A DNA stretch of 64,000 nucleotides from Pseudothermotoga thermarum DSM 5069 (GCF_000217815.1 NC_015707.1:1724014-1788013), one strand, 5' to 3'. Shown: positions 38,960 through 48,014, counted from the first letter of the stretch. The notes: a model not told the origin generated them from the letters alone. Numbers and translations: made by a program.

Positions 38960-39908
38960 TTTCATAAATCGTTTTTGAAAGCAGAATTGTACCTATGAGT
39001 ATTACCAAATGAAAGGTGAGAAAGCGCCAAAGCAATATGGTTGCGCTTACCACAGCCGGTGAGCACATATTGCGAAACATCATGTAAAAAGCTGCTTCAA
39101 CACCCCCAGAGGATCCCGGTGTTGGAACAAAGTAAACAACTACTGTCATCGTGATGATAGCACCGAAAAACTGTGGATAGCTTATTCTCAAAGAACTAAG
39201 GCTTGTAGCAACAACGTACGGCACGGTGTGAACAAGAAAGATTTCTCCCAAAGTTATTACGATGTTTAAAAACACCGTTTTTTTCGATTGTTTCCAAAGT
39301 TGATTGATCAGTTCAAAGTATTTGGATACCGATTGAACTGCTTTTTGCAATACTTGTTCTTTTCTTTTTCTAAGAATGATCGATAGAATTTTCACCATAA
39401 ATTTTGACGTAAAGATGCGATGAGTCAAATCTTTGTTGAGTATCAGTAACAGGAAGAACATGTACATTGACACAGTTAGCACCATGCCGCCGTATATTAT
39501 GAGCGAGGAAGCTGTTGTTGAAATCAACTTCTTCCCGTACAAGAGCAAAAAGAAAAACACTAATCCTAAAGTTGTTGTGAAAGAAGTTATGAACTTTATT
39601 CCGACAACCATCGATGCGGATTCAAGAGACATTCCCATTTTGAAAAGATGGTAGATTTGAAATGGTTGACCTCCCATTGAAAAAGGAGTTATCGCTGAGG
39701 TGTAAAGTCCAAGCAGTGTGTTCTCAACGCATTTGGGGTATTTGATTTTTGTCTTCGCAACTTTTGAAAGCAGCTTTGTTCTCAACGCATCTAGAATGAT
39801 GGAAATTGTGTACATCAAGGCGGCAAAAAGCAAGCGGTCTTTTTTAACCATCTGAAGCACCGATAAAATTTCTCTGCCCGCTGAAAATAACGATATTAAA
39901 ACTGTCAC
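38919..39908 (-). CDS. Flippase-like integral membrane protein (UPF0104/YbhN, LPG-synthase TM domain family)
   Basis: The 329-aa protein has seven to eight membrane helices and the family text LLGLYTSAITPFSMGGQPFQIYHLFKMGMSLESA and VYFVPTPGSSGGVEAAFYMMF. Relatives include the membrane part of lysylphosphatidylglycerol synthase and AglD-type glycosylation proteins, and they probably move lipids or lipid-linked compounds. GTG 39908 is the first standard start. However, the frame stays open 15 codons upstream with hydrophobic residues (GIILGILLSIG) that complete the first helix, up to a ribosome site AAGGAG near 39959-39964. Real translation may start at ATA 39950. Confidence 0.83.
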   Translation of the reverse strand: MTVLISLFSAGREILSVLQMVKKDRLLFAALMYTISIILDALRTKLLSKVAKTKIKYPKCVENTLLGLYTSAITPFSMGGQPFQIYHLFKMGMSLESASMVVGIKFITSFTTTLGLVFFFLLLYGKKLISTTASSLIIYGGMVLTVSMYMFFLLLILNKDLTHRIFTSKFMVKILSIILRKRKEQVLQKAVQSVSKYFELINQLWKQSKKTVFLNIVITLGEIFLVHTVPYVVATSLSSLRISYPQFFGAIITMTVVVYFVPTPGSSGGVEAAFYMMFRNMCSPAVVSATILLWRFLTFHLVILIGTILLSKTIYEIKSRVQSKETNQT

Positions 39909-39994
39909 GCCTATGCTGAGAAGAATTCCAAGAATTATACCGGTGACTATGGTTAATCACTCCTTCGTTATCGTGACGAATTTATTATATACAA

Positions 39995-40023
39995 TTCACT
40001 TTACCAAGCCAGCGTGATAGAAT
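39995..40023 (+). promoter_or_regulatory. Promoter of mreBC
   Basis: TTCACT (-35) and TAGAAT (-10, 40018-40023) are 17 bases apart, and TGA just before the -10 makes it an extended -10. The start of mreB is 32 bases downstream. Confidence 0.6.
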
Positions 40024-40054
40024 TAACTTGACACGTCAAATGGAGGTTGAGTTC

Positions 40055-41065
40055 ATGGTTAAAAGAGATTTAGGAATAGATCTTGGAACTGCTAATACAC
40101 TTGTTTACGTTCGTGGTAAAGGCATAGTTATAAACGAACCATCTGTTGTTGCGATAAACACTGAAACTGGAGAAATTTTAAAAGTTGGTCTTGAGGCAAA
40201 GATGATGCTCGGTAAAACCCCCGCTTCCATAATGGCTGTTCGACCACTACGCGATGGTGTTATAGCAGATTACGATGTAGCATTGGCGATGCTGAAATAT
40301 TTCATAGGTAAAACCAGACCTTCCATTTCTTTTTTAAGACCTCGCGTCGTCATAGGGGTACCTATTGGTATAACGAACGTTGAAAGACGAGCCATCTTGG
40401 AAGCCGGTTTAGATGCAGGAGCTTCCAAGGTTTTTCTAATAGAAGAACCAATGGCAAGTGCCATTGGTATAGATTTGGATGTTGAAGAACCGAACGGAAA
40501 CATGATCGTCGACATCGGTGGTGGGACAACGGAAGTTGCGGTTATTTCACTCGGTAGCATTGTCGTTTGGGATTCGATAAGAATAGCTGGAGATGAAATG
40601 GATGAAGCCATAGTTCAATATATCCGTGAGATGTATAGATTGTCGATTGGCGAAAGAACCGCTGAAAGAATAAAGATCGACATAGGAAATGTTTACCCCG
40701 AACCGGAGTACGATTCGCTTGAAACGGTTGTAACTGGTATTGACTTGTCCTCTGGGTTGCCCAGGAAAATAGTCATCAGGGGTGGAGAAATCAGAGAAGC
40801 TTTGATGGGACCAGTATCGGCAATAATCGAAAGCATTAAGTCCACTTTGGAAAGAACCCCACCTGAGCTTGCCACCGACATAGTTGAACGTGGTATTGTA
40901 ACCGTTGGTGGAGGATCGCTCTTACGCGGTATAGACAAATTGATAGAAAAAGAAACAGGAATAAAAGTTGTTAAGGTAGATGATCCTCTTACTTGTGTTG
41001 CGAAAGGAGCAGGAAAAGCGCTGGAAAAGGTTGACATTCTGAAGAGGTTGCAGCAGGTGGATTGA
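40055..41065 (+). CDS. mreB: Rod-shape-determining protein MreB
   Basis: MreB is the bacterial actin that guides cell-wall synthesis. The 336-aa protein has the phosphate-1 motif [19 protein letters not shown], the phosphate-2 motif [18 protein letters not shown] and the adenosine motif [25 protein letters not shown] is the usual N-terminus, and GGAGGTTGAG lies upstream of ATG 40055. Earlier in-frame codons of the open frame are upstream of the ribosome site. Confidence 0.96.
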   Translation: MVKRDLGIDLGTANTLVYVRGKGIVINEPSVVAINTETGEILKVGLEAKMMLGKTPASIMAVRPLRDGVIADYDVALAMLKYFIGKTRPSISFLRPRVVIGVPIGITNVERRAILEAGLDAGASKVFLIEEPMASAIGIDLDVEEPNGNMIVDIGGGTTEVAVISLGSIVVWDSIRIAGDEMDEAIVQYIREMYRLSIGERTAERIKIDIGNVYPEPEYDSLETVVTGIDLSSGLPRKIVIRGGEIREALMGPVSAIIESIKSTLERTPPELATDIVERGIVTVGGGSLLRGIDKLIEKETGIKVVKVDDPLTCVAKGAGKALEKVDILKRLQQVD

Positions 41066-41725
41066 ATGTCCAAAGACGATGTAAGTAGACTGCTTGCCTT
41101 GATAATGGTTTTTTCGATGCTGTTTGTGTTGGATATAATAACTTCAAACGGTGTTGCAAATTTTGTTTGGCAGATTTTTAGACCACTTGTAAGCCCTGTG
41201 GAAAAAAGTCGTATTTTGGCTTTCAAGATAGCCGAAGGAATAAAAACAGCCTTAGGAAAAGATCTTTACGAAACCATCCAGTTGCAAGATCATTTTTCTT
41301 TCACCTCGGCAGTTGTTCTGGGTGTTAGAGATTGGTACATTGTAGTTGCGGCACCTTCGAAACCAGGTGACATAGCGGTTGATCCTGCTTCGAAAAAGAT
41401 TGTTGGAATAACAGAACGATGTGTTGGGCATATAAGTTGGGTAAAAAGCATTTTTTCACCTGATTTATCCATACCAGTTGTTGTTCAATCAGATCAAGTA
41501 ATTTTGGACGGCGAGCTTGTGAGCGGCAACAGATTGAGGATATACGAAGAAATCAATGTGACAGGCTTTGAGGTGTTTGTATCGGATGTTTTCACCTGCG
41601 GAACTGTTTTGAAAAGTCTTGGCTATGATTTCATAGGGGTTGTTTTGGGCCAAAAAGGAAAGTTATTTTTGGTTGACAACAAGTTTTTCGTTCCTAACTC
41701 TGTGATCTTTCTTCCTGGTTACTGA
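41066..41725 (+). CDS. mreC: Short MreC-like cell-shape protein
   Basis: The 219-aa protein follows mreB without a gap. It has one N-terminal membrane span (about 9-30), a brief helical linker (about 48-72) and then beta-rich text. This part resembles the two MreC barrel domains (AVVLGVRDWYIVVAAP, DPASKKIVGITERCVGHI, VSGNRLRIYEEINVTGFEVFVSD, LKSLGYDFIGVVLGQKG). Typical MreC is about 270-300 aa with a longer coiled coil, so this one is reduced. The assignment relies on pattern and on mreB context. No mreD follows; the next gene is on the other strand. Confidence 0.75.
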   Translation: MSKDDVSRLLALIMVFSMLFVLDIITSNGVANFVWQIFRPLVSPVEKSRILAFKIAEGIKTALGKDLYETIQLQDHFSFTSAVVLGVRDWYIVVAAPSKPGDIAVDPASKKIVGITERCVGHISWVKSIFSPDLSIPVVVQSDQVILDGELVSGNRLRIYEEINVTGFEVFVSDVFTCGTVLKSLGYDFIGVVLGQKGKLFLVDNKFFVPNSVIFLPGY

Positions 41726-42530
41726 TGATCTTTTCCAAAGTTTTTGAGATCAGTTCGGCATCCTCGTCGCTGTAAGTTTGCTTTTCTTCAAGTTTTTTCA
41801 AAATTTCGTACGGATTTTCCTCGCTGATCAAGGTGACTTTTTCTTCGGTTTTTGTAGAGCTTTCTTTCAGCACTTCTTCTACAAGTTTGCTGAGTTCTTG
41901 TTCCAGTTTTTCAAGATCTTCAAGATCTTGGGATGTTAAAGCTTTCGAGGAAGCTGACGTTTGTCCAGCTTCTTCAAGAAGCTGTTTTACTTCGTTTAGC
42001 TGTGTTTCAAGCTGTTCTTCCACAGGGATTTCTTTTTCTATGCTCAACCTTCGTGCCCTCAGCTTATTTACAAACAAAATCAGCATCAGCGTGGCAGAAA
42101 ACGTCGAGATAAAAATACCTATCAAAAGCAATATTGGTACGGATTTTTTGGTGGTTGTACGTGGTTCAAAAGACGTTGAAGGTAAACGTGATCTTAACCA
42201 TGTGAGCCACTCGTCTGTCAACGGTTCTCCTTGATCAATCATTTGAAGTATTCTTGTTGTTACCACGTCTTTGTCTTTGTAAGGCGAAAGATACGCTTTG
42301 GCTTTTTGGTAGTCTCGCACCGCAAAAGCACATATTCCCATTCTCAATTTCACAAGAGGATCAATCGACTCGATTTTTGGATCAAGTTGAATTGCTTTTT
42401 CAAACCAATCAAGGGCTTGCGCGTACATACCTTTGTTGTACGCGTTCATAGCTGAAAGGTAATATTCCAAACCATTGGCAGATACAACTGCACAGATGAT
42501 TAAAAACGTAAAAAGTAAAAACTTTCTCAC
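41694..42530 (-). CDS. TPR membrane protein
   Basis: The 278-aa protein has a signal-like start (about 3-19) and tetratricopeptide-type helices (about 22-110, with YYLSAMNAYNKGMYAQALDWFEKAIQLDPK). A membrane span follows (about 131-152), then a long acidic coiled coil (about 160-278). The TPR part would face outside and the coiled coil inside. It starts at GTG 42530 with GAGGTG upstream, and is the last gene of the minus-strand run 41694-47966. Partner proteins are unknown. Its 3' end overlaps mreC by 32 bases. Confidence 0.75.
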   Translation of the reverse strand: MRKFLLFTFLIICAVVSANGLEYYLSAMNAYNKGMYAQALDWFEKAIQLDPKIESIDPLVKLRMGICAFAVRDYQKAKAYLSPYKDKDVVTTRILQMIDQGEPLTDEWLTWLRSRLPSTSFEPRTTTKKSVPILLLIGIFISTFSATLMLILFVNKLRARRLSIEKEIPVEEQLETQLNEVKQLLEEAGQTSASSKALTSQDLEDLEKLEQELSKLVEEVLKESSTKTEEKVTLISEENPYEILKKLEEKQTYSDEDAELISKTLEKIISNQEERSQS

Positions 42531-42542
42531 TTTAACACCTCT

Positions 42543-44876
42543 TCACGGTAGAGTAAAAACGTCGATTCGATTGTCAGCCAAAACGTACAAATCTTTGCCA
42601 ACGATTACAGCGTCTTTCACTTGACCTTCCATTTTTTGGATCTCACTTTTGAAAGATTGGTTCTTAACATCGAAGAACAAAAGCGTTGAAGTTCCGACGG
42701 TTACAACCCAATCTCCACTTGACAATATTTTCTGTGGATCGATCCATCCTTCTGCCACAATTTTAAAGGATTTATCAGTTTTATTGTAAACCAACAGATA
42801 ATACGCCCTTGTTCCAAGGAAAATGAAGTTGCTTGTTTCGTAAAAACACGTTAAATCCGTTGATTTTTCCTTTAAACCTAACTCTGTCGTGCGTACCAAA
42901 AGCTCCACGCCACTGTTGGTTATCCTGTAGACTTCGTGGTTGGTCAAAAAAGTTGGTTTATCGGCATCGACAAATTTTGCGTATTCCCCATCGAATCTTC
43001 CCACTAACTGCCAGCGGTTGTCCCATCTAAAAAGATTGATTTTATCCGATTTGGTTAAAGCATATATTCCCACTGCAGTTACCAAAATGTCTAAACAGTT
43101 CCCTGGAATCGATAGCGTTCCAACTTCTGTAAAGTTTTTTCCATCAAACAAATAAGCCTTAGATCCGCTCACAAATCCCATTTTCCCGGCAACAGTGTGC
43201 GGGTATCTCACTTCTCCAGAGAAAATTCTAAACCTTGATGAATACAACCCATCGATACGATGCAGCAAAATTGTCGAACCAGCTTGATGCAAACTTATCA
43301 CACCGGTTGCATCCATTCTTTCTTTCAGCCTTGCGATCGTTTCAAGGTTGTAACTCGTTGGAACTGTCACCATGACTCTTTGTGGGCTTTGTACCGGTTG
43401 TGGCGATACGCGTTCCGTTACTCTAGCTTGTGGTACTCTTTCTGGGTAAGTATCCTTTCTGTAAAGTGGAACAACCGGTTTTTCGTATTTGAGAAAATCT
43501 TTTATTTTGCTTTGAAACTCAACTGAAAGATAGCAATCGAGGAACGATCCTGCCACAACGGCAAAGTCTGCATTTTGTATTCGTGCACTTTGTGGTGTAA
43601 CGATACCATCTCCAACAGAAAGTTCAGGGTAAAATTGTTCAAGAATTGTTTTTGAAAAGTTTATGGACATCGGTGGTCGATCGCCCACAATGGATAGATA
43701 ATCTATATCTTGTCTTTTATCACCCAAAAGATTCACTGCAGTTCCTTTTGGAAGTACTTCCCTATATATAGGTCCAAGCGATTCTAGATAGAACAAAATG
43801 TGAGCTTTTGCAGCGTCGACTATAGAACTTTCCGTTCCAAAATTTCTGGCGACAGTTTGCGAAGGTTTTTCGTAAAAGAACGTTCCAAAGTATATCGGGT
43901 TGACTATGTTTGTTCCACCACTTGGTGTGCTTACTAGAACGATTTTCCTAACGTTTTTAACCTGTGGATATTTTTCCACGGCAAGACGAGCTATTATTCC
44001 GCCTATTCCGTGTGCAACGATGTCAAATTCTAAATTGCTCAGTCTCATCAATTCTGTGGCTAATTTACTTGCTTCATAAAACAGAAAGCTGTTTATTCCG
44101 TTTATCCTTGAAAATTGTCTAAACCCATCCATGTAAGCTTTCGATTTTGTGGAAATTATCGGATATTCGTAGTACATTATGGTTCGCTCTGGGAAAAGTT
44201 CAGACCAAAAGTTTATCTGCTGTTTTCCCTCGGTGCTGACAAATCCAAGAAAATTTCTGTCAACGTCTGGAATCAAGAGCAAAACAGGTTCGATCGATCT
44301 TGGATTTTCCTTTATAAGTTGTAAACCAAGCTTTTGCTTCTCTGGAACGTATGCAACCAATCCTATCGTTGAAACGTGAAAAACCTGCGCTTCCACGTAT
44401 GCCCCTGAAGGGTCGGTTTGTATGTACGCACCGCCGTAAACTCGATACAATGGTTCTTTGGGATTTGGAATGTAACCAATAGCTACGTTGGCATATTCGT
44501 CCCCGAGGTAAAGGTTCGATGGTAATCTATATCTTATCGTTATCGGTTCCATGGCGAATTCGTTCACACCATCGGATGGAAAAACTTCGTACACGTTGGA
44601 CGCAAAAACGGAAGTCAAACTTGGATGAAGCTCACTTGGTGAAATTCTTTTAACTTGGAAGAACTTGCTTTTGCTGTAAGCGCCATCGGGAATCACAATG
44701 GTAAGTTCTTGCGTTGAAGTCACAACTGTATCAGCAACTTTCTTAGGTTTTGTCAAAGCTTTGAAAATGAAAGAACCAAAAACAACAGATAGGACCACCG
44801 CCGTGGTCCCTAAGATTACTATTAACAAAAGCCTTTTTTTCAATAAACTGAGCAAAAAATCAATTAATCTGTTCAT
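42543..44876 (-). CDS. Membrane-anchored lipase-like alpha/beta-hydrolase with C-terminal beta-propeller; catalytic Ser absent
   Basis: The 777-aa protein has an N-terminal membrane anchor (about 17-37), a beta-sandwich region (about 55-175) and an alpha/beta-hydrolase fold (about 195-460). The C-terminal part (about 525-777) is built of repeated strands like a beta-propeller. The hydrolase part resembles PGAP1/lipase-type acyl hydrolases: DIVAHGIGGIIARLAVEKYP, then VLVSTPSGGTNI. At the nucleophile elbow the expected GHSxGG reads AHGIGG, so the Ser is Gly290. It may bind rather than hydrolyse a lipid or glycan. ATG 44876 overlaps the prenyl synthase stop. Confidence 0.75.
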   Translation of the reverse strand: MNRLIDFLLSLLKKRLLLIVILGTTAVVLSVVFGSFIFKALTKPKKVADTVVTSTQELTIVIPDGAYSKSKFFQVKRISPSELHPSLTSVFASNVYEVFPSDGVNEFAMEPITIRYRLPSNLYLGDEYANVAIGYIPNPKEPLYRVYGGAYIQTDPSGAYVEAQVFHVSTIGLVAYVPEKQKLGLQLIKENPRSIEPVLLLIPDVDRNFLGFVSTEGKQQINFWSELFPERTIMYYEYPIISTKSKAYMDGFRQFSRINGINSFLFYEASKLATELMRLSNLEFDIVAHGIGGIIARLAVEKYPQVKNVRKIVLVSTPSGGTNIVNPIYFGTFFYEKPSQTVARNFGTESSIVDAAKAHILFYLESLGPIYREVLPKGTAVNLLGDKRQDIDYLSIVGDRPPMSINFSKTILEQFYPELSVGDGIVTPQSARIQNADFAVVAGSFLDCYLSVEFQSKIKDFLKYEKPVVPLYRKDTYPERVPQARVTERVSPQPVQSPQRVMVTVPTSYNLETIARLKERMDATGVISLHQAGSTILLHRIDGLYSSRFRIFSGEVRYPHTVAGKMGFVSGSKAYLFDGKNFTEVGTLSIPGNCLDILVTAVGIYALTKSDKINLFRWDNRWQLVGRFDGEYAKFVDADKPTFLTNHEVYRITNSGVELLVRTTELGLKEKSTDLTCFYETSNFIFLGTRAYYLLVYNKTDKSFKIVAEGWIDPQKILSSGDWVVTVGTSTLLFFDVKNQSFKSEIQKMEGQVKDAVIVGKDLYVLADNRIDVFTLP

Positions 44877-45709
44877 AACTTTACCATCTCATACACGTTT
44901 CTTGCAAGAGATTTGGTTTTATTTAAACCTAACCTTTCAAAGATTTTTTGTAGCCCCTCAAACAAATTATCGGCAAACTTTTTGGTCTCTTGAATTCCAA
45001 GACAATCTAAAACGGTTACTTTTCCAAGAGCCTTATCCCGTCCTGTTGTCTTTCCAGCCTCTTCCTCGGATAAGAGAGCATCCTTCAAATCATCGATTAT
45101 TTGAAACCATATGCCAAAAACCCTACCGATCCTTTCTAGTCTTTCAACCAAATGATATTTGCCACTTACTATTGCTCCAGCGGCAAAGCAAAATCCAAAC
45201 AAAGCGCCGGTTTTTTTCTCGTACATGCCGATTATCTCCGGTAAGGTTCGTTTCGTTCCAGTGTACTCCACATCCAAGGCTTCGCCTATCAAAACGTCAA
45301 AGGTTGCCTTTGAGAAACTTTCAAACAGCATAGATTTAGTTGTTTCATGTGCTTGGCTTAACGTTTGAAAAGCTTTCAACATTAGACCGTCGCCGGCGAG
45401 AATAGCGAAATCGTTGCCGTACACAATGTGACAGGAAGGTTTCCCCCTTCTCAGCGGTGAATCGTCGATTTGAGGAAGATCATCGTGAACCAAAGAACCT
45501 GTGTGAAACAGCTCAACTGCGATGGCTGGAATCCAAACAAATTCCAAGTTGCCGCCCAAATCCTCGCAAACGGTTTTTATGAAAAGGGGTCTCAGCCTTT
45601 TTCCAGGCAACAAAAGGCTATATTTCATTGCCGATTCCACTTTTGCTTTGTCTGTGAAAATCAATGCGAGTTTTTCATTGAGCTTTCCAAGGAATTCTTC
45701 GTTATTCAT
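44873..45709 (-). CDS. Polyprenyl (farnesyl/geranylgeranyl-type) diphosphate synthase
   Basis: The 278-aa enzyme condenses isopentenyl diphosphate with an allylic diphosphate. The first Asp-rich motif and following Arg pair are in HDDLPQIDDSPLRRGKPSCH; the second is DDLKD. Product length is set near residues just before the first motif (AVELFHTGSLVHDD), where bulky Phe-His suggests a C15-C20 product, but this is only a guess. It is slightly short at the C-terminus. ATG 45709 lies within the end of the nuclease gene. Confidence 0.87.
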   Translation of the reverse strand: MNNEEFLGKLNEKLALIFTDKAKVESAMKYSLLLPGKRLRPLFIKTVCEDLGGNLEFVWIPAIAVELFHTGSLVHDDLPQIDDSPLRRGKPSCHIVYGNDFAILAGDGLMLKAFQTLSQAHETTKSMLFESFSKATFDVLIGEALDVEYTGTKRTLPEIIGMYEKKTGALFGFCFAAGAIVSGKYHLVERLERIGRVFGIWFQIIDDLKDALLSEEEAGKTTGRDKALGKVTVLDCLGIQETKKFADNLFEGLQKIFERLGLNKTKSLARNVYEMVKL

Positions 45710-46256
45710 CTTCTTCGCTTGATTTTTCGTTCGGCTCGTCTTTCAACATTTGTCTGAACTTGTCTATGTCCAAATTTTCGACGAATTTTCTGAATTCTTC
45801 GTCCGTTGTGTCTTCCGGCAAGTTCAAATCAATCGCGTGTTCTTCCACTATCTCGTTGCTGACGTAAATTGGTATGCCTTTTTTAACTGCCAGAACCAAC
45901 GAGTCTGAAGGCCTTGCGTCCATTTCTATTAAAGCGTGACTTGGTTCTTCATCCTCTTCTGAATCTGAGAAGGTGAGGTCTCTTATCACCAGCGTGGCGT
46001 AGTAGACGTTATCTTTAACGGTGTGGATGATTACTCTTTCCAATCTGGCGTCCAACGCATCGAGAATGTTGAGCAACAAGTCGTGCGTGAGAGGTCTTGG
46101 CAGTTCTATGCCTTCTAAGCTCAAAGCCAAAGCGTTGGCTTCGCAGGCACCTATCCATATTGGTACTACTTTTGAGGTCCCTTCGACTCCAAGTATTACG
46201 ACCGGCGAATTGTGAATCTTATCAAGAACCAAAGCCTTTATCCATGCTCTTCTCAT
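45702..46256 (-). CDS. Bifunctional nuclease family protein (DUF151)
   Basis: The 184-aa protein has the BFN/DUF151 domain (about 1-135): VVILGVEGTSKVVPIWIGACEANALALSLEG, then LTHDLLLNILDALDARLERVIIHTVKDNVYYA and ARPSDSLVLAVKKGIPIYVSNEI. A UVR-like acidic tail follows. T. maritima has a structurally known relative. The plant founder of the family cuts RNA and DNA, but bacterial function is little known. ATG 46256 has GAGGTGGGAG upstream; upstream codons in the open frame lie in plsC. Confidence 0.85.
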   Translation of the reverse strand: MRRAWIKALVLDKIHNSPVVILGVEGTSKVVPIWIGACEANALALSLEGIELPRPLTHDLLLNILDALDARLERVIIHTVKDNVYYATLVIRDLTFSDSEEDEEPSHALIEMDARPSDSLVLAVKKGIPIYVSNEIVEEHAIDLNLPEDTTDEEFRKFVENLDIDKFRQMLKDEPNEKSSEEDE

Positions 46257-47016
46257 TTTCTCCCACCTCAAGCATTTTAAGTTTCTCAACCCCAGCTCTG
46301 ACAATTTCCTCTGCTTTGAGAGCCAATTCTTCTTCGTTTGAGAACTGAGTTGGATCCAGCGGAGGATGAATGATCATCGAAACAGGTCCAGGGTTGAGGA
46401 AAAGACTCTTTTTTGGTACCAAGAATATTGTACCCCAAATTGAAACCGGTAAAACTTTCACTTTGTGTCGAATCGCAAGTTTAAAGACAGCTGGTTTGAA
46501 CTTTCCAACGGTTCCATCTTTTGAGCGCGTTCCTTCTGGGAAAACGAGCAACGAGTTTCCTCTTGCCAGAATTCTGTCCATTTGCCTTATAACAAAAGCA
46601 CCTTGAGCTGGGTTTTTTCTATCCAAAAACAAGCCACCCATGTACTTGACAAACCAGTTGACTCCGGGTACTTTTGAGAGTTCTTTTTTTGCTATCATGG
46701 GCATGGGACCTATGTAACCAAGGACTAGTGGAATATCCATCATGCTTTGGTGGTTTGGAACAACCAAGTAGTTTTCATTCTCCTTCAAATTTTCCTGACC
46801 AAACACTTTTACGGGACAAAACATCCATTTGAAGGCATTTTTTCCAAAGATTTTGATTTGTTTGAAGACAAAGCTTTTGGCTTTTTCCCTACCTTTGAAA
46901 ATTCTCAAGAACAGCGATAACAGCAAAACCAAGCTTCCATACCCAACGATGTAAAGGCTTGCCGCAATTAGAAACCAAATGGTCACAAGCACTTTTTTCA
47001 AATTTTTCACCACCAA
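46222..47016 (-). CDS. plsC: 1-acyl-sn-glycerol-3-phosphate acyltransferase
   Basis: PlsC adds the second acyl chain to lysophosphatidate at the membrane. The 264-aa protein has an N-terminal membrane span (about 10-33), the catalytic NHQSMMDIP (NH-X4-D) and the substrate motif FPEGTRSKDG. A third block, VLPVSIWGT, is also present. The start is TTG 47016, or one of the two following GTG codons (47013, 47010). It sits 4 bases after the E1-like gene and overlaps the nuclease gene. Confidence 0.9.
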   Translation of the reverse strand: MVVKNLKKVLVTIWFLIAASLYIVGYGSLVLLLSLFLRIFKGREKAKSFVFKQIKIFGKNAFKWMFCPVKVFGQENLKENENYLVVPNHQSMMDIPLVLGYIGPMPMIAKKELSKVPGVNWFVKYMGGLFLDRKNPAQGAFVIRQMDRILARGNSLLVFPEGTRSKDGTVGKFKPAVFKLAIRHKVKVLPVSIWGTIFLVPKKSLFLNPGPVSMIIHPPLDPTQFSNEEELALKAEEIVRAGVEKLKMLEVGENEKSMDKGFGS

Positions 47017-47019
47017 AAT

Positions 47020-47676
47020 TTAGATTCCAACAACCTCAAAAGAGTTTGACTTCAAATTGAAAAACAAGATTTTGTTTGTCAGTAAGTCTTTTTCTTGACA
47101 GATCAATTTCACCGCTTCGCAAACTTCCAAACTCGCTGCGACCAGAACGGTGGAAGGAAAAACCTGTCTTGTTCGATTCTCATCTTTTGCACCGTGAAAC
47201 AAAGCTCTAAGCGAAAAAGTTTTGCCTGGTATGATAACTGTAACTTGTCCTTGAAAACCTTCAACACCAGCATGAACCAAGGGTTTTCCATATTTGTGGC
47301 ACAACTTGTCCAAAAGAAACTTTCCTTGAAAACTGTCAAGACAATCTATTACCAAATCCACATCTGGTAGTTGAAAATTTTCATCCAGCTTTGCGTTGAT
47401 AGAATGAATTTTTGTGTAAGGACTCATTTCTTCTAGCTTTTGCTTTGCAACGAAAGTCTTTGGTTTTCCTATATCTAAGTAGGTGTAAAGTATTTGACGA
47501 TTCAAATCCGGTTCGTCGATCACAGCACAATCGGCAAAGTAGACAGTTCCTACACCTATTCTAACTAGAAGCGTCAAAACAGTTGAGCCTAAGCCTCCTG
47601 CACCTGCCACAAAGACCGATGCATTCCTTATTTTTTCAAAATTTTCAAAAAGTTTGATGTGTCTTTCGAAAATCAT
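47020..47676 (-). CDS. E1-like ThiF/MoeB/HesA-family adenylyltransferase without zinc cysteines
   Basis: The 218-aa protein should activate the C-terminus of a ubiquitin-like sulfur carrier with ATP. GAGGLGSTVLTLLVRIGVG (nucleotide site), DCAVIDEPDLNRQILY with the essential Arg, and DLVIDCLDSFQGK are typical. The two CxxC zinc motifs of MoeB and most ThiF proteins are missing: the region reads FSLRALFHGAKDENRTRQVFPSTVLVAASLEVCEAVKL. It overlaps the gene for a ubiquitin-like partner (ATGA at 47673-47676), which is strong evidence for a working pair. The pathway could be tungsten/molybdenum cofactor, thiamin or another sulfur transfer. Confidence 0.85.
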   Translation of the reverse strand: MIFERHIKLFENFEKIRNASVFVAGAGGLGSTVLTLLVRIGVGTVYFADCAVIDEPDLNRQILYTYLDIGKPKTFVAKQKLEEMSPYTKIHSINAKLDENFQLPDVDLVIDCLDSFQGKFLLDKLCHKYGKPLVHAGVEGFQGQVTVIIPGKTFSLRALFHGAKDENRTRQVFPSTVLVAASLEVCEAVKLICQEKDLLTNKILFFNLKSNSFEVVGI

Positions 47677-47966
47677 CCTCCACTCACGGGGACAAAGACC
47701 ACCAGTTCCCCATTTTGCACGGCGTTGGGATCTATATCCAAAACGTTTATGCCGTTGTAAAGCGCAACAACCCAGTTTTTCCTCGTTTTCCCATTTTCTT
47801 CTACCACAAGGTACACGTTTTCCTCTTTCGTATCGATCTTTAAGCTGACGCGTTTGCCAACGATTTTGGATAGATTGTCAAAAATTTCTGTTAAACTTTT
47901 TCCTTCAACTTCTATTTCCTTAATTCCAACCATGATGTCCGCAAGGTTTCCAAACTTTATTTTCAT
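47673..47966 (-). CDS. Ubiquitin-like sulfur-carrier protein (MoaD/ThiS-like)
   Basis: The 97-aa protein has a beta-grasp pattern and ends FVPVSGG, with the terminal Gly-Gly that is adenylated and thiocarboxylated in MoaD and ThiS. KSLTEIFDNLSKIVG is the usual helix, and DPNAVQNGELVVFVPVSGG is the conserved C-terminal strand. I take ATG 47966, six bases after GGAGGTG; earlier in-frame codons overlap the ribosome site. The pair with the E1-like protein begins a seven-gene operon dominated by lipid and envelope genes. Confidence 0.85.
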   Translation of the reverse strand: MKIKFGNLADIMVGIKEIEVEGKSLTEIFDNLSKIVGKRVSLKIDTKEENVYLVVEENGKTRKNWVVALYNGINVLDIDPNAVQNGELVVFVPVSGG

Positions 47967-48014
47967 CAACATCACCTCCTAAGGCTATTATAATGCATGA
48001 AAGAGGTGATGAAA

